NCBI GenBank assembly: GCA_016584305.1
Contig: JACEEZ010020943.1
Location: forward strand, 40,001-104,000
From: Chionoecetes opilio
Taxonomy: Eukaryota; Arthropoda; Malacostraca; Decapoda; Majidae
Length of the DNA: 64,000 bases
Direction of reading: 5' to 3'
Shown here: in pieces, positions 46,304 through 58,959 of the stretch
Numbering within the stretch: position 1 is the stretch's first letter
Layout of the letters: every line of letters starts with the position of its first letter
The notes under the pieces: model-generated
What the model was told of the DNA's origin: nothing
The model's input: only the letters and a program-made list of their open reading frames with translations
Databases searched by the model: none
Program-made: the position numbers and the translations under genes

Positions 46304-47019
46304 GATTGATGCTCACTGTTTATGATAATTCTGACCAAAATGTTAAAAGTAGTCCAGCTTTTTATGAAAGCATAGACTCTAATACTAGCATGGTCTTATT
46401 GCAGTTATCAAACAGTAATGTGCTCATATTACCATTATTTACTTTATTTGAGTTGATTAACATCTAATAGTTGGTGTGTTTGTATACGTGGCAAAATTTG
46501 TTTTCCTACTTTTGAACACAATTAAAGAATGACTATCATAATTATGTAAAACATGTTCCCAAAGCACTTCTATTGCGGAAGAAATATGCACCAGCCAGGC
46601 TGCATTCAGTGGTCGTATTTAGGACACTATCGAGTTTATCTGAAAAAAAAGTCCAATAATCAAGTAGTCAAACAACCCATTTAGATAGAAAGAGAAGGAT
46701 GTATTTCAACATATTCCCTAGGAACAATTTTCAACACTAGGATAAGCTTCAAATTTCATAAGTGCATATAAAATGTGACATGAATAATTTTAGGAGGAGC
46801 ATTTCAAAACATATATTAACATGTGTTTGTGATAACAATCATAATGATATATTGAACTATAATATGTACTGTATTATGACTTGATTACAAGAAGGCATAA
46901 AGTGGTCCTTTATGATTTGCAATTCTGGCCTTTGCAAATCAGATTTTTTACAAAGAGTATAATTCGCGAAAATATATTTAAAAAAAAAATTGACTTTTCA
47001 CGGGTTCGTCAGCAAAATA
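46304..47019. other. Upstream region of MTRFR
   Basis: About 700 bases of AT-rich sequence before the foldback element. It should hold the MTRFR promoter, but I see no clear TATA or initiator to name. Confidence 0.4.
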
Positions 47020-47036
47020 CTACACCTTTTCACTCA

Positions 47037-47270
47037 AATTAAAACAACTGAACTTCAAATTAAAACAACTGAACTTCAAATTAAAACAACTGAAGTTTAA
47101 ATTAAAACAAGTTAATCTCAAATTAAAACTGAAGTTTAAATTAAAACAACTAAAGTTTATATTAAAACAACTAAAGTTTAAATTAAAATAACTGAATTTC
47201 AAATTAAAATAACTGAATTTCAAATTGAAATAACTGAACTCCAAATTAAATTAATTGAATTTCAAATTAA
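47037..47270. repeat. Left outer tandem array of the foldback
   Basis: Around eleven units of AAATTAAAACAACTGAACTTC with small changes. Confidence 0.9.
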
Positions 47271-47710
47271 AAGAAAACATTTATCTCAGATTTTTAAATT
47301 AATTTGTTTTATTTTGAAGTTCTGTTGTTCTAATTTGAGAGTGAATAGGTGTATTATGAAAACCCCCAGAAAAGTAACATATTTCTTCCTGTAAACGTTT
47401 TCTTATCTTTACCAGAGTGCTGCCAGTAAAGGGAAGAGGGAAAAAAATATTTATGAAAAGATATACTGTACCATTCTTTTAAATATTTTTACACAGCATA
47501 CTATGTGAGCAAAGCAACACAGGATGAAGTAACGTATGGATTCCGTGTATGTTAGTACACATACTGTAGTTATACAAAAGAAAACAAAAGTTAGATTTTT
47601 TGCACTCAACATTTTTGGCACGAAAAAAAAATTGCATTCAAATTTTTTTGGGTATTCGAAAATGTTTGGCACGAAAAAAAATTAGGCGCTCAAATGTTTT
47701 TGAGGTAGCG

Positions 47711-47776
47711 AGTGAGGGAGGAGTGACAGCCTGGGGGTACTACGTAGTACCCCCAGGCTGTCACTCCTCCCTCACT
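47711..47776. repeat. 66-base perfect palindrome, copy 1
   Basis: AGTGAGGGAGGAGTGACAGC leads to a central TACGTA and the exact inverse on the other side; no unpaired loop. Confidence 0.95.
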
Positions 47777-48125
47777 GTTATGTTTGAGTGCCAAAAGTTT
47801 TAGAGGCCAAAAATTTTGAGTGCCAAAAATTTTTGAGGCAAAAAATTGTGCCAAAAATTTGAGTGCAAAAAAATTTGCATTAAAAAAATTTGGGCACAAA
47901 TATTTTTGGCACAAAATTTTTTGGCACTCAACAATTTTTGCCAATCAAATTTTTTTGGCACTCAAAAATATTTAACACTCGAACATTTTTGGCACTCAAA
48001 ATTTTTTGGCACTCAAATTTTGTTTGCACAAAAAAAAATTGCACTAAAAAATTTTGCACTAAATTGTTTTTGCACATTGCAAAAAAATTTGGCACTAAAT
48101 TTTTTTGGCCATTTTATAGCTAGCG

Positions 48126-48191
48126 AGTGGGGGAGGAGTGACAGCCTGGGGGTACTACGTAGTACCCCCAGGCTGTCACTCCTCCCTCACT
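48126..48191. repeat. 66-base palindrome, copy 2
   Basis: Same palindrome with one mismatch in the left arm (AGTGGGGG). Both copies follow a TAGCG and precede TTTGAGTGCC at a short distance. Confidence 0.95.
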
Positions 48192-48443
48192 TTTGTGTTT
48201 GAGTGCCAAACAATTTTGAGTGGCAAAAAATTTTGAGTGCAAATTTTTTCGGTGCCAAAAATTTGAGTGCCAAACATTTTTAGGCCTCTTTCATTTGTGC
48301 CAAAGTTGCATGAACCAGTTCTTTCAGTTCAGGGTTGGGTTCTGGGTTCAGGGTTGGGTTCGCATGTCACAAATGGAACGCAAAAACCCCGTTTTTTTGT
48401 TTACAAACAAACCAAGATGCAAGGCAAGAGGAAGGAGAGCTTA

Positions 48444-50003
48444 CAGGGAGGTCCCGAAGATACGAGCAGTTAGGTTCCACCTGGCATACTCGTAAAGCGA
48501 AATCTCGTATAACGAAACACATAACTAATGGTAAATTATAGGTTTGGTTCCAGGACCCCAACAATAAAAAAATTAAAAAAAATAAAAAAATTTTTCAAGC
48601 TATCATAAAATTTGGTAATATTTAGTAGGGGTGCGAGAACCCCTTGAGGAATCCTATGATCCCCGGTGATATCCTATGGTGCTATCACATGCGTGAGAGC
48701 TGACCTGACTTCTTCAGGAAGGCACATATTATACAGCTGATAACGGGGTGTTGTGTTGTGCGGACGGCAGCCGATGTCCGCTGCCAGCAGAGATCTCCTT
48801 GGTAATTATTTAGTAGGAAAGCGAGGACCCTTTGAGGAATCCTATGATCACTGGTGATATCCTATGGTGCTATCACAGGCGTAGGAGCTGACTGTCTTCT
48901 TCAGAAAGGCACAGGTGAGGCGGATGACGGCGGTTTTTGAGAGAGGCGGCGGACGGGGCAGGCCGCCGCCTCCGCCAAGTTAGGTTTGGGCAAGCTTAAA
49001 CGTCTTATCACTCGTTATTATACAACTTAGTGATTATGGTGAGATGTTATATCCACGTGTCATTATCTAAATCAATGTAGCACCGTGTGTCACCTAAAAT
49101 AAGGGGGATTTAAAGATGTTATGATGAGGTGACTGCTGGCCGAGCTGGCGGGGCAGAGAGTGACGGAGAAATACTTGCCGCGGAGCCGGCGGGGCAGAGA
49201 GTGACGGAGAAATACTTGCCGCGGAGCCGCCCCATATCACAAATATTCACCATTTTAACACACATACACACCTTCTACCACCAATACACTAGCAACACAG
49301 GCTCCTTACTTATATATCTTACTATCTGATACATTAGAACTACTTAAAATGCAAGCATTCAAAATAAAACGAGAATTAGTTTTAGATGACGGGGACAGAA
49401 GGCGGAGAGGCAGTCTGGCATGCCATTCTTGCCCAGAAATATGTATCGCTGGCTTGTTATTGGTCGAGAAGTTTTAAAAACTTTGTCATTGGCTGGTGAC
49501 GGATGACGCCTTAGCCAGTCACAACCTTCCTACTCGTTTACGACCTATCGAGGGAGCTTTCAATCAGCTTTGTAGCTTCCGTCATTAGGGAAAGTAGTAT
49601 CTAGGTAGTGCGAGAGCAGGTTCTTGCTGGCCATACTACCTCCGTTGCTGGCTTCTCGCCCGGGGTTGTGAATTTTTGTAGGCCACATTGTCGTACTGAG
49701 CCACCAGAATTATCATATTTTCAGATTGATTATCGTACAACCTTAGGTAAAATCATATAGTCAGTAAATGACTTTATAATTTTAGTAAATAACTTGTAAT
49801 TTACTTTAGTAAATAACTTGTAATTTACTTTAGTAAATAACTTGTAATTTACTTTAGTAAATAACTTGGTAATTTTACTCACCCCAGTTTGAATGTCGTA
49901 ACATTGGATTTTCGATCTCGTATATTGAAAATAGACCCTAATTTACACATCTCGTATCATCGGATTCTCGTATATCGAATGCTCGTATAACGGGACCTCC
50001 CTG
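48444..50003 (-). mobile_element. Long Tigger/pogo-like element, minus strand
   Basis: TA-flanked (48442-48443, 50004-50005), same ends as the other copies. It shares with 35071-37862 the subterminal repeats of AAGTTATTTACTAAAGTAAA type and the two non-LTR tails (48627-48760 and 48800-48930 here). It lacks the nested insertion at 35269. Confidence 0.85.
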
Positions 50004-50220
50004 TATTCCTACCGTGTCTGGGGCTATTCTCGCAATGATGGACGATTCTAGTGATGAAGAGGAAGATATTATGTACCAGTACCATCCACTGCTGGCATCT
50101 TTGGCAGATATGATGAGGTATTGTGTGAGGTATGAGGTAAAATGGTACCAAATTAAGCATGGCGATAGTTTACATCATATCACCCAGTCTGTGACTGTGA
50201 ATGGTTGGCTTTGATAAGCG

Positions 50221-50335
50221 GCGGCCTTCTTCTTCTTCTTCTTCTTGTGACCGACATATAAAGCGGCGTCCTTCTTCTTCTTCTTGTGACCGACATATAA
50301 AGCGGCGGCCTTCTTCTTCTTCTTGTGACCGTTGT
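50221..50335. repeat. Tandem repeat, 38-50-base unit with (CTT)n
   Basis: Three units of GTGACCGACATATAAAGCGG plus a variable TTCTTC run. Confidence 0.85.
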
Positions 50336-51059
50336 TGTTATCGCTTCATAGGTCCTCTTCCACTTTGTCTCCTTCGTTAACAAAACTTGTTAACTCTTCC
50401 CCTGTTTATTTAACTTTCTGCCATGCCATTCTCTGTTATGAACTGGATGAACTGAAAATTCTACCCACCAAAGGATGTGGGTAGAGAAAGTTCACGGGTT
50501 ATGCTGAGTCACTACGCGGGTCGCCTCGGACCTAGGTTTTCGTGCGCATATGGAACGCCTGAATTCTTGGGTTCCGTGAACTGGTTCATGAAATGTCGCA
50601 AATGGAAGAGGCCTTTTGAGTGCCAAAAAAATTTGAATGCCGCAAATTTATTAGTGCCAAAAAATGTTGAGTGCCAAAAATGTTTGATTGGCAAAAATGT
50701 TTGATTGCCAAAAAAAAAATTGTGCCAAAATGTTTTGAGTGCCAAAAATGTAACGTGTTTTTCGTTTGTATAACTACAGTATGTGTACTAACATGATACA
50801 CGGAATAGTTATATGTTACTTCATCCTGTGTTGCTTTATCTATGTAGTATGCTGTGTAAAAATATTTAAAAGAATGGTATATTTTTTCATAAATATTTTT
50901 TTCCCTTTGCTGGCAGCACTCTGGTAAAGATAAGAAAAAGTTTGCAGGAAGAAATATGTTACTTTTCTGGGAGTTTTCATAAAACAACTTTTCACTCTCA
51001 AATTAGAACAACAGAACTTCAAAATAAAACAAATAAATTTCAAAATATAATAGATGATT

Positions 51060-51385
51060 TTTTTTCTTTTAATTTGAAATTCAATTATTTTAATTTGAAG
51101 TTCAGTTATTTTAATTTGAAGCTCAGTTATTTTAATTTAAACTTCAGTTTTAATTTCAACTTCAATTGTTTTGATTTAAACTTGTTTTAATTTATACTTC
51201 AGTTGTTTTAATTTAAACTTCGGTTGTTTTAATTTGAAGTTCAGTTGTTTTAATATAAACTTCAGTTTTAATTTAAACTTCAGTTGTTTTAATTTAAACT
51301 TCAGTTGTTTTAATTTGAGATTCACTTGTTTTAATTTGAAGTTCAGTAGTTTTAATTTGAAGTTCAGTTGTTTTAATTTGAGAGT
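51060..51385. repeat. Right outer tandem array of the foldback
   Basis: About fifteen units of AGTTCAGTTGTTTTAATTTG, the inverse of the left array. Confidence 0.9.
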
Positions 51386-51739
51386 GAAAAGGTGTAGAAT
51401 AGTACCAGTAATGATATTAATAATAGTAGTAAAAATAATAATGATAATAACAATAATAATAATAATACGATGCAATGTAACAGAAGTGCACCTAGCTATG
51501 CCCCGCTTAATGAAAATTCAGAGTTGGGCAAAAATGAATTGGTAAATATGCAGTTTTAACCAATACTCCCTATTGACCAATACTCTCCTGTCATAACTGG
51601 GGGGGAAAATGAAACGGTCAGGATAATTAAAACCACCGATCGTGTATTGGTTTAAACTGCACGTATACCAAAGAATTTGTATCAAAATTCCTTTGACGCT
51701 TGAAAAATTCAGTTATGCAAAAATAAATATATAGGTATA

Positions 51740-51826
51740 GTTTGAAAAAAATTCCGCTATATTGAGCATTGAAAAAATGAAATAACGGAATTTATACTTT
51801 CCGCTAAATCGAGCTTCTACTGTAGT
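51740..51826. mobile_element. Possible pogo-like TIR end
   Basis: The inverse of this stretch starts ACAGTAGAAGCTCGATTTAG and continues GCGGAAAGTATAAATTCCG, which looks like a pogo-type terminal repeat. I did not find the partner end in the window. Confidence 0.35.
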
Positions 51827-52016
51827 CCGATATGTTTTAGCTGCTAAGAGGCACTGGCACTGAACTGAACTACATGGCACTGAACTGTTTTTGAGGACTG
51901 TTATAACTACTTGCCTTGTATAATTGCATAAGACTGCAGCAGAACCCAGCCTTTTCTTTGGTTCTGCTTTAAGATGTGTCTGGCTTGATCTTTTTGGTGT
52001 TGTTTATAGCTGCGAG

Positions 52017-52205
52017 GATCTCTATGAGCCCTGGCGATGCCCTGTGAGCCTATCACAGGCGTGGCAGCTGACCAGTCTTCAGGAAAGGCGCAGGTGAGGC
52101 GGATGACAGTGTGTTTTCGTGAGAGGTGGACGCCTGCCGCCGCCAGCAGGGTGGTCAGGTCAAAGGTGGTGGTGTTCAGGCCGAGGTGTTGAAAGTGTGC
52201 GGCTG
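52017..52205 (-). pseudogene. Non-LTR retrotransposon C-terminal fragment
   Basis: Minus strand reads [20 protein letters not shown] then [10 protein letters not shown], the same family as 34247-34833. Confidence 0.65.
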
Positions 52206-52324
52206 TCCGATCCGATCCGATGTGATTTCGGGGGTTGTTGTTGTTGTTGTGAAGGGCAGTGATGAAGTCGACGATATTCGCCCTGGTGTACAGCCGTGAA
52301 GTAATCACAGTCTCGAGAGTTGAT

Positions 52325-52530
52325 TAGTCTTCCTCAGGAAGGCACAGGTGAGGCGGATGACGGCGGGGCGTTGTGATGGGTGATGGGTGATTGTGATGGG
52401 CGGCGGCGGCCAGCAGGGTGGGCAGGTCAAAGGTGGTGACGTTCAGGGCGATGAGTTGACCACGTAGAAGTTGTCGGTGGGAGTAGAAGCGAGGACACTG
52501 CAGCAGGAAGTGCTCAATGGACTCCGGGAC
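52325..52530 (-). pseudogene. Non-LTR retrotransposon C-terminal fragment
   Basis: Minus strand reads [20 protein letters not shown] then [12 protein letters not shown]; second fragment of the same family, in the same orientation as its neighbour. Confidence 0.65.
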
Positions 52531-52700
52531 GCATATTGCCGAAGTCTATCGCTATACGGGATCAGGGGAAATTGGAACCAATCAGCGCGCGGTGAGGGCG
52601 GGGCTTATACGCAGACGTCCACACACAATTTTTACGGGTAAATTATCTTGCTCATTTTGGGGACAGATATTGTGCGTGACTTTATTTAAATACTATATTT

Positions 52701-52702
<2 letters not shown>

Positions 52703-52759
<57 letters not shown>

Positions 52760-52949
52760 AGAGAGATGAATGAGAGAGAATAAGATGAATGAGAGAGAGA
52801 ATAAGATGAATGAGAGAGAGAGAGAGAGAGAGAGAGAATAAGATGAAGCTCATTTTGGGGACAGATATTGTGCGTGACTATTTAAATAATATATTTGTAG
52901 AGAGAGAGAGAGAGTATAAGATGAATTTATTAAATTATAAGCTGTATAA

Positions 52950-52986
<37 letters not shown>

Positions 52987-53054
52987 GGATGAATGAGAGA
53001 GAATAGGATGAATGAGAGAGATGAATAAGATGAATGAGAGAGAGAGAATAAGAG

Positions 53055-53108
<54 letters not shown>

Positions 53109-53330
53109 AGAGAGAGAGGAGAGAATAAGATGAATGAGAGAGAGAAGAATAAGATGAATGAAAGAGAATAAGATGAATGAGAGAAGAGAATAGAGAGAAG
53201 AGAGAGAGAGAGAGAGAGAATGAGAGAGAGAAGAGAGATAGATGAATGAGGAGAGAGAAAGAATAAGATGAATGAGAGAGAGAGAGAGAAATAAGATGAA
53301 TGAAGAGAGAGAGGAAGGAGAATAATGACT
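52703..53330. repeat. (GA)n microsatellite grown into a compound repeat
   Basis: Long AG dinucleotide runs interspersed with GAATAAGATGAATGAGAG units. A flanking segment (CTCATTTTGGGGACAGATAT) is itself repeated at 52651 and 52849. Confidence 0.95.
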
Positions 53331-54480
53331 AGAGAAAGAATGATTGAGAGGGAATAAGGATAAAAAAGGAGAAAAGAATAAATGAAATTTTAAAAAAGGA
53401 ATTATAATGAACAGAAAAAAATCCAAAGAAGAGAGAAAGGGAAAAGTGAATATAAAATAAGTATGAGGAATAAGATAATGAGGGAGGGGAAAAATTGAAT
53501 AAAGATGAAAATAAGAAACGAGGAGAAGATGAAACAAAATAGACCGAAAGAAGAGAAGAAGTCGTATTAAAGAAAAGGGGGAGAATTTTTCCCCTTATTG
53601 TGTTGTAATCATTTGAATAATAAAACCATCCCACCCCCGTTTTTCTAAATTTCCTTTCCCCATCCCTTATTTCCTTCCAAATTCCCTACTTACTTCGACA
53701 CCAGAAAATCTTCTACCTGCAACATGCAGGTGTTGGCTGTATTTTTAAAAACTTTTTCCATTTTTTGGCACTCCAAGAGGGGAGGCCCTTATTCCATTGG
53801 GGGGAGGACCCTTCCTTTACCATAAGGGTCACAACTCCGCCCCCAATTATCCCCACCGGCATTTTTTAAATTATTCGGGAACCGCCTAGGGGGTTTATTT
53901 TTCCCAGTTTCCACCCCTTCCCCACCCACTACTCTTCCACCCATTTCTTAACCCCCTAAGGGTGACTTCCACCAATGACTGAGGGGAAGTAACCCGTAAT
54001 TTTTCCGGGACAGTTTCCGGGGGCCGGCCGAAATATTTCTTTGGGCTTAGTGCCTGCCACCCCACTAGTTTTTCACTTTCTTTGTTCTGGCCCTGTCTTT
54101 TCCCTATTTCCCCATTTTTCCCTGTTTTTGTCACTTTCACTTTCTTCAGCCTTTAACTTTCTTCCCTTTTTTGATCACCTTTGCCACTTTCAACTCACTT
54201 TGTTTTCGTTTAGCTTTTCGTGTTTGATCTGATCTGATTGGGGAGTCACCCACAGATGCTGTCAGTGAAGCCTTGGTCCGGCGTTCTCCCACAACGTAAT
54301 CTGTTGGGAGAGAAGCAAAAGGGGGAAGCAAAACTAGGGATTTCTTTTTCCCCTCCTTCCTCTCTCTGCATCACATTCATACGGGGTCCCCCATCACTGA
54401 GGGGCCCCCTGCCTCTCATGCTCTCTCCTACGTGCTCTCCAAAATTCTCCAAGAATTTTTTTACACCTCAATCCCCACGA
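53331..54480. other. Gene-free stretch, sequence quality appears to fall
   Basis: Purine-rich, then mixed sequence. From about 53,580 runs such as CCCCTT, GGGGAA and TTTTCCC become frequent. I recognise no gene or element. Confidence 0.5.
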
Positions 54481-54483
54481 CTG

Positions 54484-55258
54484 TCACCCTCCACTCAGCA
54501 CACAACCCCGCGGGTACTCCATCTCCACTCTCCTGTCTCTCATCTCTCCCATTCTTCCACTCCGACCTCTCCTCCACACCTCCAACATCTTTGTTCTAGC
54601 ATACTCATACCGTTCACATTCCAGCATAAAGTGCTCCACGGTTTCATCCACTCCTGTCACACACATTCACACACCCCTTGCTGCCACCATTCTTCCATCT
54701 TTTACATACGACTATTTACTCCAGCGACTTTGTCCGGCTCGAAGGTAGGTCCCCTCCATAGCCACCATCATAAAACCCTTTTATCCGTGGGCTGGTCCTT
54801 TTTTCCTGTACCATTCCAGTGTTGATTTCTCACTCTTTTCCCCTCAGCCATTCTTCTTTCCTTTTTCTTCCACTCTCCTATTTATTTCCCTTTTTGCATA
54901 CAGCCATACTCCCAGTCTCATCACTCCTGTCACAACTTCCCAGTTCCCCTGTCCACTTTCCACTTTTACTGAGTCTTTCATCCATTTCCCCATACATATT
55001 CCAGTCCCAAACCTTGCTTGCCCATTTGTTGTCATCCATTCGTTGCAGTCTAGCTCTGTACCTCAGTCCTGCCTTTGCATCCTCTCTCTGAACGTGCTCC
55101 ATTCCCATGTCTCCTCTAATCGCTTCCACTGCCACATATCTATTGGCCCCTAATGCTATTCTGCCTGCTTTGTTCTGTGTTACTTCCAATCTGTCCAACT
55201 CTTCCCTGGGACCACACCATTGTTTCCAGGCCCTACATAATGCTAGGGACTGCCACAC
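54484..55258 (-). pseudogene. Non-LTR retrotransposon ORF2 C-terminal region, broken
   Basis: Minus strand, first block (55258-54878): LDRLEVTQNKAGRIALGANR, then VAVEAIRGDMGMEHVQREDA and GLRYRARLQRMDDNKWASKV. Second block (54666-54484): CVTGVDETVEHFMLECERYE. This is the usual order at the C-terminus of an invertebrate non-LTR family, ending in a knuckle. Frame is lost between the blocks. Confidence 0.75.
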
Positions 55259-55599
55259 CCTTCCATAGTCCTCTCACCATTTCTACTTGTTGGCCCGACA
55301 TCTTGCACACTGCCTAGCCTTCCAACCAATGGTTGGCTCTAGCTATCCTCTCATTTTAGTTTTCTAAACAGCCTTTATCATCCAACCAAATACCAGATAC
55401 TTGTACTCTTTCGTTCTCTTTATTTCTTCCCCACCCACCATCCAAATCCTGTCATCTCCAGAGTCATCCCCATTCACCACCAACACTTGGGACTCTTCTC
55501 CCATTTGACCCTAACGTTGAAGTCCCTTCCATACTCAGTAACAGCTTTCCCAGCATCTCTTTGTATCCTAATTGGGGTTTTTCCCTTTAAGGTCCCACT

Positions 55600-58500
55600 C
55601 ATCTGCTTTACATCATTACACTAAAACACTTCTCTCCAATTTTTCACCCCCCCGGGCCCTGTACGTTTCACTTTTCCTGCCATTTCTTAAACATAAAACC
55701 CAAAAAGTAGAGGGAAAAAGGACACAGCCCTTTCTTACTCCTCTTTACATTAAATTGTAGTTTTACATCCTCTGTGTACACCTTTGTGGGGCAAATCTTA
55801 AACTAAATTTGGGATTTAAAGGGGTTTCACCTTTTAGGGTATCTATATGTAAGAAAAAATATAGGTACTCTAGTCACCGTAACCCTGAACAGTATTTTAT
55901 AATAACAGTTCAAGGGCGGATTCGAATTTTAAATTTTAGTCAAAACGGAAGGCGGGCCCCACCCCTTAGGGGGGGGGGGGCTAATTTTGGCAGGGTGGGC
56001 ACGGGAAAGGGTGGTGGGGCAGGGGGGTGGGGAAAATTTATGCTTTGGGCCCTTGAGTAGATGTCTTCTTTCTTCTTTTTTCAGTTCTATATCCTATGTA
56101 GTATATGGGTTTTTCTCTCACTCGAAAAAAGTAACTGCTTTTGGCATTTCCCCCCAGGGCCCGGGGATAGAACCCCCGCTGCTGTCGGACGTGCCATGAT
56201 GCTTTTAAAGGCTGATTCACACTGGCTTTTTTTTGGGCATTTTTATCGGGACGAAAAATCGGTCTCTTGGGGGCTAGTCCCGGAGTTTAGGGTTCACACA
56301 CGAAATTTGGGTTTCGGGGAAGACAAATTTTCTTTTTCTTTTTTCTTTTGCCCTTTTTTCTGTTTTTTTAGTATCGCTTATAGATCGTCTGCAAGCTCGT
56401 CCTCGAGCTTGTTGTTGTTCCCAAATTTTGTAGAATTTAAAGTCCCGCGCCCCCACCATAAAACGGGTCCAGGGCCGGTATTACCAAGAGCCCCCTCCTT
56501 TTCAAGAAAACGTTTATCATAGTGGGAACAAAAGGGCCCATTTTAGTCAAAAAGGCTGGGGGAAATTTTCAAAAATTGTGGGGGGCCCTATCACAAACCC
56601 GGGCGCGGGGGGCCAAAGAGGGGGTTTCCCCGATTTTCTAGCGCGAACTATAAACGGTCCGGGGACATTTTAAATTTCCCACGGGAACGGGGCCGAGAAA
56701 AAAAAAACGGCCTCAGGGGGAAGAAATATTCCCCCAAAACATGGGGTTTTGTTTTGAGTGAGCGGGTGATGCACGGGCTGATTGGGAAATCCCGGGTAAA
56801 ACCGTGGGGAGGGCAAGAGTGAGTTCACCGAGTTCTAGCGCGACTATGATGTTTTCCCTTTTCTGTAAACCCAGGGCCGAGACAAAATAACGGGCCTCAG
56901 TAAAGGGAAATATTCCCCCACATGGGAATTTTTTTTAAAAGGAACGGCCCGCCGATGGAAAACTGTCGCCGAAGCGCAAACGAGAACTGCCCGCCGACGG
57001 TGGGGAACGCTGGGCCGCGGGGAAAATTCTGGGCGACATTTTCCAAATTTGGAAAGATAAAAGGAAGAGTAAAGGGTTTTGGAACTTTTTTCTATAAAGA
57101 GTCTCCCCCCAAACCGGGACGAAGCCCATGCTCGGGGCTTCTATTTCTTAAAAGGGGGCCTTTTTTCTACAGCTTGAGCGCATCAGTACCCCCGTCGGCT
57201 CTCCTGCCTGCCTTTTTTCTTTTTTTCTTTTTAAGGCTTTTTTGTTAATTAAAAAGGTTTTTTCTTACTATTGAGGGTTTTTTAATTTGGGATTCAAGGA
57301 TCTTTCTTGGGATGAGGGGCTTATATTATCATTTTTGGGGCTTTCTGGGGTTTACAACCCAAGCCATTGGTTTACCCCCTATTTTGGGGGAAGCGATACC
57401 CGCGGAGGGGGCCCAAGAAGAAGAAAGAAACCCAAATGGTGGCGTGTGGGGGAAATTTATGGCGGGAAATTAATATTCTTCCTAAAACCCCCCCAAATCC
57501 TTTTTCCCCCAAAAAGTATATTGAAATGTGATTGTGGGCGGAAAGGGGTTGGGTTGATAAATTTTGGGGTTTTTATTTAGTAATTTGTATTAAAAAGGAA
57601 AAAAAATTGGCACTCCCTTCCCAAAGTTTTGTGGGCGGGGGTTGATGAGGCCCGGGTTAACGGGGGGGGGCTTTGCCCTACCCCCCGGGTCCCCACAACC
57701 ACTTGATTCAAGAAAAAGGGAAAAACTACAAGGGCCCGGTATTTTAAACTTACCCCGGGGTATTTCCTCCACTTGAAACATTACCTACATCCACATTTCA
57801 CCCCAAGTATTTTTTTGGGAAAACAAAAATATTTTTCCTTTTTCCGATTTGCGGGCCCTCTGTCTTTAAATTTGTTGTGGATCCCAGTGACCACCAAAAT
57901 TTTGAAATTGAATGGGGGCCAACTCAGTTTCCCAAACTATCAAAACAAAAATAAAGACAAAAATCCGCAGGGAAAAATAGGAAATTTTGGGTAAAAAAAA
58001 GGGAAAAAAATCATCCCTTTTTACTTAAAAACCCATAATTTTTAACCCCACCTATCCCTTTAAATTACCACTCATTACTCCCCACCCCAAAAACTTTTAA
58101 AAGAGATCGAGCTACCTACCCCAGATAATGTTTTACTATTAATTTCTCCCCATACAAGAAAGGACCCTTTTTAATAAAAAAATTATAACCCTTCAATAAA
58201 AAAAAATGCTTGTAAATAAAAAGTAATAAGCCTTTATAGTAAACACAAGAGAGGGCAGGCAGGGACAGCTCGACGTTTCTGATGCACTTTAAATTTAAAT
58301 TGTAGAAATGCTAGATTTCCCCCCAAATCACCTGCGCTGCGCACGTAATGTCCTGTAAAGGATTTCCCTTTTAAGGGGGAAATTTAAATTTAGGTGAGAT
58401 GTTGGGATTTTTTAGAAAGTTAAATATCGAGAGAAAAATTTTGGCACTATTTTATACGCGTTAAACCCCCCGGTGCGGGGAGTGTTTTTATGGGGGAGGG

Positions 58501-58950
58501 GCGGGGGCGACCCCCCACAACAAAAAATTTATAACAACAAAGGGAAAAACTAAAAAGGGGCCCCGGTATAGTCTTAAAAACGTGGAAATTCCTTAAACAA
58601 AGGGAGGCGTATTTTGTAGTGCCCCCTTCCCGGAGTAAAATTATACTTTTTTAAAGGGCTCCGCCCCTGCTTGCCATCCAAAATCGATTGTATGCTCCCC
58701 CCCAAAAGCTCTTTTTTTGATTTTTCCCGGAGAGAAAAAGTGTCGTACACTTCATTACCTCTTGCAGGGCTAAAGGGAAATTCTTTAAAGGTTGACATTA
58801 GAAGGAAACACAAAGAGTGAAAGCGGATTGTCTGTTAAAAACATCGATATCTAATTTTTTTTGGAGCTCTTAGAAGGGCCTACATTGTTTTTTTTAAACT
58901 CAAATAGGATGGACTTGATTTTAAAACTGAAATTTTTAGGGCGCTAGAAA
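55600..58950. other. Gene-free, homopolymer-inflated sequence
   Basis: Many short frames, none similar to a known protein. A roughly 200-base imperfect duplication is present: 56620-56750 and 56830-56940 share GTTCTAGCGCGA and AAATATTCCCCCA, differing mainly in run lengths. Confidence 0.5.
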
Positions 58951-58959
58951 CTGTTTTTT

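Larger units (their letters stand above)
47605..48290. repeat. Left inner degenerate array
   Basis: Many copies of a short TTTTTGGCACTCAAAA-type unit that also occurs in inverse orientation. Two 66-base palindromes are embedded in it. Confidence 0.85.
47020..51397. mobile_element. Large foldback element with tandem-repeat arms
   Basis: Outer ends CTACACCTTTTCACTC and inverse, with possible AATA duplication on each side (47016-47019, 51398-51401). Each arm has an outer array of about 20-base units (AAATTAAAACAACTGAACTT type; 47037-47270 and 51060-51385), a unique middle of about 300 bases, and an inner array of a TTTTTGGCACTCAAAA unit (47605-48290 and 50610-50750). The loop holds a Tigger-like element (48444-50003). 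No transposase. The design recalls Drosophila FB elements, as an analogy only. Confidence 0.8.

Noticed and set aside
47020..51475. ORFs repeating CFNLKFS or NFFGTQ-type words
   Set aside because: By-products of the tandem arrays in the foldback arms.
52950..53537. 195-codon Ser/Leu-rich ORF on the minus strand
   Set aside because: Translation of the (GA)n compound repeat.
54238..54825. 195-codon plus-strand ORF rich in Ser, Pro, His
   Set aside because: It is the antisense of the recognisable non-LTR fragment at 54484-54666 and has no similarity of its own.
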